From: Oscillospiraceae bacterium
GTDB taxonomy: Bacteria; Bacillota; Clostridia; Oscillospirales; Ruminococcaceae
Assembly: GCA_017828935.1 (NCBI GenBank)
Contig: JAGAUG010000049.1
Coordinates: 1-6,033 of the forward strand
DNA: 6,033 nt
Reading direction: 5' to 3'
The notes beneath the pieces are model-generated. The model made no database searches. It worked only from the letters and a program-made list of their open reading frames with translations, and was not told where the DNA came from. The stretch's first letter is position 1. Every line of letters starts with the position of its first letter. Positions 5,001 to 6,033 of this stretch are shown here, one piece after another. The position numbers and the translations under genes were made by a program.

Positions 5001-6033
5001 ATGACAAAAATATGAAGGAGCATATTAACAGTTTAAATAATTTAATTGAAGCTGTTAGAAAAGATAAGGTTCTAGCGTCAGCTAATATATTGGAACTAAA
5101 CGGGAAAAAAACTGTATTACGTAAAGATGCTATCATTAACAAAGATGATATAAAAGTTTTGGTAGATAGAGTCGTTAAGTTGGATAAAACAATAACAGAA
5201 GATGCGGTGAGATATGAAACATTATCGGCGAATTTAATTAATATGGTAGGTAAAGGAAATAGTGTTGAAGTTAAACTCAAAGAAGACGATTTTGAATATA
5301 TTACAAAAGAAGAATTGACAAGAGGTTTTATTGATGATTTTTTAATACCGTTGTTATTGATGGATGCTTCTAGTGGTGGAAGATTTCAAATAAGATTGGG
5401 AACTGATGATATATCAAAAACAATGGCTATATCATTTTCAAATATGGTAGCAAATAATAAGTGTATTATTACTAGGATGAATGGTACATTTGGTGATAAA
5501 CTCGGAGAACATATCTTTAACGATGAATATTTTAAACAAAAATTCAAAAGTTTATTTTATGAGAAAAGTGAAAATATACTTGATCAAAATTGGAAAAATA
5601 AGATAATAAATGATGAGGGGCAGTTTATAGAATCCGGAGCATTTATGGAGTATTTTGCGCAAAATACGTTTAGAAATACGATGTTTAACACTAAAAATAA
5701 TCTAGCATTCGTCGAAAGTGCGATAGAAACCATTAATAAAAACTTGGAAATTAGTGATGATGAGAGAAAAGCTATAATAGATATTTTTAGTTTTGTTTCT
5801 ATGGATGAAGAAGAAAAAGCTAAGCTTGTTAAAAAATTAAGTGATGAAGCTTACAGTGAAGAAAATTATAAGAAGATGAAGGAACAGTTTGGTGTCTCAG
5901 ATGTATCAGTTGCGACAACAGCGAAGACAGGAGGAGGACCACCACCACCACCACCGTTACCAGGAGCTGCGACAACGACAAATGTTGGAGGACCGCCGCC
6001 GGTAGCACCACCGTTACCAGGAGCTGCGACAAC
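1931..6033 (+). CDS. Large exported coiled-coil protein with FH1-like proline repeats (3' end outside window)
   Basis: One frame runs without a stop through 1,367 codons to the window edge; the true end is not visible. Domains in order: signal peptide (1-29); an acidic, Ser/Asp/Glu-rich, probably helical segment (30 to about 315); a Lys/Glu/Gln coiled coil from about 318 to 623, broken once at about 397-409 (GLHFLDDESFANY) and carrying repeated 38-residue units; a short Ala/Pro linker (624-632); a long mostly helical region (about 633-1316) with only two cysteines (986 and 1178); then GGGPPPPPPLPG-type tandem repeats from 1334. No Walker motif, LPXTG or transmembrane segment is seen in this part. 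I do not recognise a named family. The proline tract resembles eukaryotic FH1/WASP profilin- and SH3/WW-binding segments, and some bacterial actin-hijacking proteins carry similar tracts. I therefore infer, without proof, a surface or secreted factor acting on host cells. A structural cell-envelope or spore-coat role is an alternative. The gene has its own promoter and leader. Confidence 0.95.
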   Translation, partial: MSKNIKKTAKFLTALMIINNVAPVRYAFGDDASSDALKELKDSGIFGLANANKTMNTAVAAQKVIGTEAIQKLLDKYQNGEFDGINVESISENNKNAESDIKAIEDVTVDLGAVFIVNKAKASLIDSKVKIDSESEQSVTDALKLSLSEIDNVIEAVSAIFTHDGSEKSASNSFMVSKVSKLIEGVKDSLVGKASNQVDGGADEDNSSYKKISNSVENYSKGVAIQSTAEQLTYSSRGSENNLSDELVSVVANSIANSLEEQDVSDIEDVDIDVLDETVKEITNKVIDESKNSSQEISEERVQEVLAPTLKEFDVKLSESKAVKEEKEEKKLAEELSRSKELNTSGEDILENANQLTDQQLGDLQKQISSYEKTIEDQKAELEKAKAIEASNREIEGLHFLDDESFANYEKVKKEHEEEIKAKNEEIEKLKVENKKLEELQGKSAEQQEQQRKFEEEIEAKTKEIESLQKRNKELEEIEARNKEIAELEAENKKLEAIKIKNEEQQKQQEEFEAQIEAKNKEIEDLKAKYKRQEEFEEEVKARNKEIEDLKAKNKELEELQIKSAEQQEQQKKIEEELKAKDEALKKFEEQSKKLEELEQQRRQIEIQQKQIEEQKRELEKLRSGAAPAPTTVLNITAGSFNETVDLLKTLDYSVVKMNSSGDYSVIERESEAKDDASTELKKVVDNFNSAIDTLKAAFNDLAEAMKDYQQYQGKKFDKFNPATATDEMILDYYETQGRKAERNSLKKLIETQIAYNAAVEKAVNARIDREVYSTLANLFISDKKIREVQDNIKNKQAKETVSETKFYKIMMKDPTTNGFNVEKTLADLLKDVEGDVETANKLVATAKLNKKIINAKQDKEEATLDSVTDLLENLTNFTKVEEKKAADIEKMTYENLDKYVDQMETSNDTSITYYQAQLLDENLDNRSKLEAATKYLSAKMRYEHIEAYREYNILKRKLDPWISLNLGDKTYFRYRNEYEIFKFLCEGIAKLLGQSFAGVRKLWINENDISLAKNVKKSEKEGYDKNMKEHINSLNNLIEAVRKDKVLASANILELNGKKTVLRKDAIINKDDIKVLVDRVVKLDKTITEDAVRYETLSANLINMVGKGNSVEVKLKEDDFEYITKEELTRGFIDDFLIPLLLMDASSGGRFQIRLGTDDISKTMAISFSNMVANNKCIITRMNGTFGDKLGEHIFNDEYFKQKFKSLFYEKSENILDQNWKNKIINDEGQFIESGAFMEYFAQNTFRNTMFNTKNNLAFVESAIETINKNLEISDDERKAIIDIFSFVSMDEEEKAKLVKKLSDEAYSEENYKKMKEQFGVSDVSVATTAKTGGGPPPPPPLPGAATTTNVGGPPPVAPPLPGAAT
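3179..3652 (+). repeat. Internal 38-residue repeats within the coiled coil
   Basis: Two nearly identical 38-residue units occupy residues 417-454 (3179-3292) and 537-574 (3539-3652). Each runs from EEE(I/V)KA(K/R)N through LEELQ to KSAEQQEQQ. A diverged 37-residue copy lies at 476-512 (3356-3466) and a partial 24-residue copy at 513-536. The DNA is also conserved between copies, for example GCCGAGCAACAAGA at 3263 and 3623. This suggests growth by duplication rather than only convergent coiled-coil composition. Confidence 0.82.
5930..6033 (+). repeat. 57-bp tandem repeat encoding FH1-like proline motifs
   Basis: Unit 1 (5930-5986) encodes GGGPPPPPPLPGAATTTNV. Unit 2 (from 5987, cut by the window edge) encodes GGPPPVAPPLPGAATT. 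The period is 57 bp, or 19 residues. A 28-bp block is identical at 5949-5976 and 6006-6033. The preceding VATTAKT (about 5909-5929) resembles the AATTTNV spacer and may be a decayed edge unit. Five consecutive CCA codons (5939-5953) form a trinucleotide run. The array continues out of the window. Confidence 0.9.

Noticed and set aside
5015..5100. A WH2-like actin-binding motif (LNNLIEAVRKDKVL)
   Set aside because: The LKK(T/V) core characteristic of WH2 is absent, and the resemblance is limited to an amphipathic helix.
4681..5280. Two minus-strand open frames (4681-4959 and 4999-5280)
   Set aside because: They are antisense to the continuous long gene and have no start signals or recognisable domains.
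5829..6033. Minus-strand frame with Val/Leu-rich runs opposite the proline repeats
   Set aside because: It is the complement of CCA/CCG codons. The plus-strand reading continues the established gene and gives a meaningful motif.

Overview
The window is very AT-rich. It carries a spore-associated cell-wall hydrolase gene, strong AGGAGG-type ribosome binding sites and a consensus sigma-A-like promoter. This points to a low-GC, spore-forming member of the Firmicutes (Clostridia-like). All Trp codons seen in the long gene are TGG and no in-frame TGA occurs, so the standard code fits. A large exported protein with eukaryote-like proline motifs would suit a host-associated spore-former such as the segmented filamentous bacteria (Candidatus Arthromitus/Savagella). 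That assignment is inference, not something the sequence proves.

Layout. (1) Positions 2-274, + strand: the C-terminal end of an unrecognised protein that runs in from the left edge. (2) Positions 281-327: a strong inverted repeat serving as a shared terminator between convergent genes. (3) Positions 332-1624, - strand: a complete 430-residue protein with two LysM domains and a GH18 domain of the YaaH/SleL cortex-lytic type. Its start codon is uncertain because the Shine-Dalgarno directly abuts the only standard start. (4) Positions 1625-1930: a 306-bp, almost pure A/T divergent intergenic region. It holds a duplicated TTATTATG-A7 element, a near-perfect promoter for the rightward gene, a leader of about 150 nt with a 10-bp-stem structure, and an AGGAGG ribosome binding site. 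(5) Positions 1931-6033, + strand: one uninterrupted reading frame of 1,367 codons, still open at the right edge. It has a signal peptide, an acidic helical N-terminal part, a coiled coil of about 300 residues with internal 38-residue repeats, a helical region of about 700 residues that I do not recognise, and the beginning of a 19-residue proline-rich tandem repeat (GGGPPPPPPLPGAATTTNV).

The most interesting item is that C-terminal repeat. It closely resembles formin-homology-1 (FH1) and WASP-type polyproline tracts of eukaryotes, which bind profilin and SH3/WW domains. Bacterial proteins that hijack host actin carry similar tracts. Attached to an exported coiled-coil protein, it suggests a surface or secreted factor that engages host cytoskeletal proteins. 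The decisive C-terminal part (more repeats, WH2- or FH2-like domain, wall anchor) lies beyond the window.

The two complete or near-complete genes are divergent and probably unrelated in function: one acts on spore cortex at germination, the other is a vegetative or host-facing exported protein.
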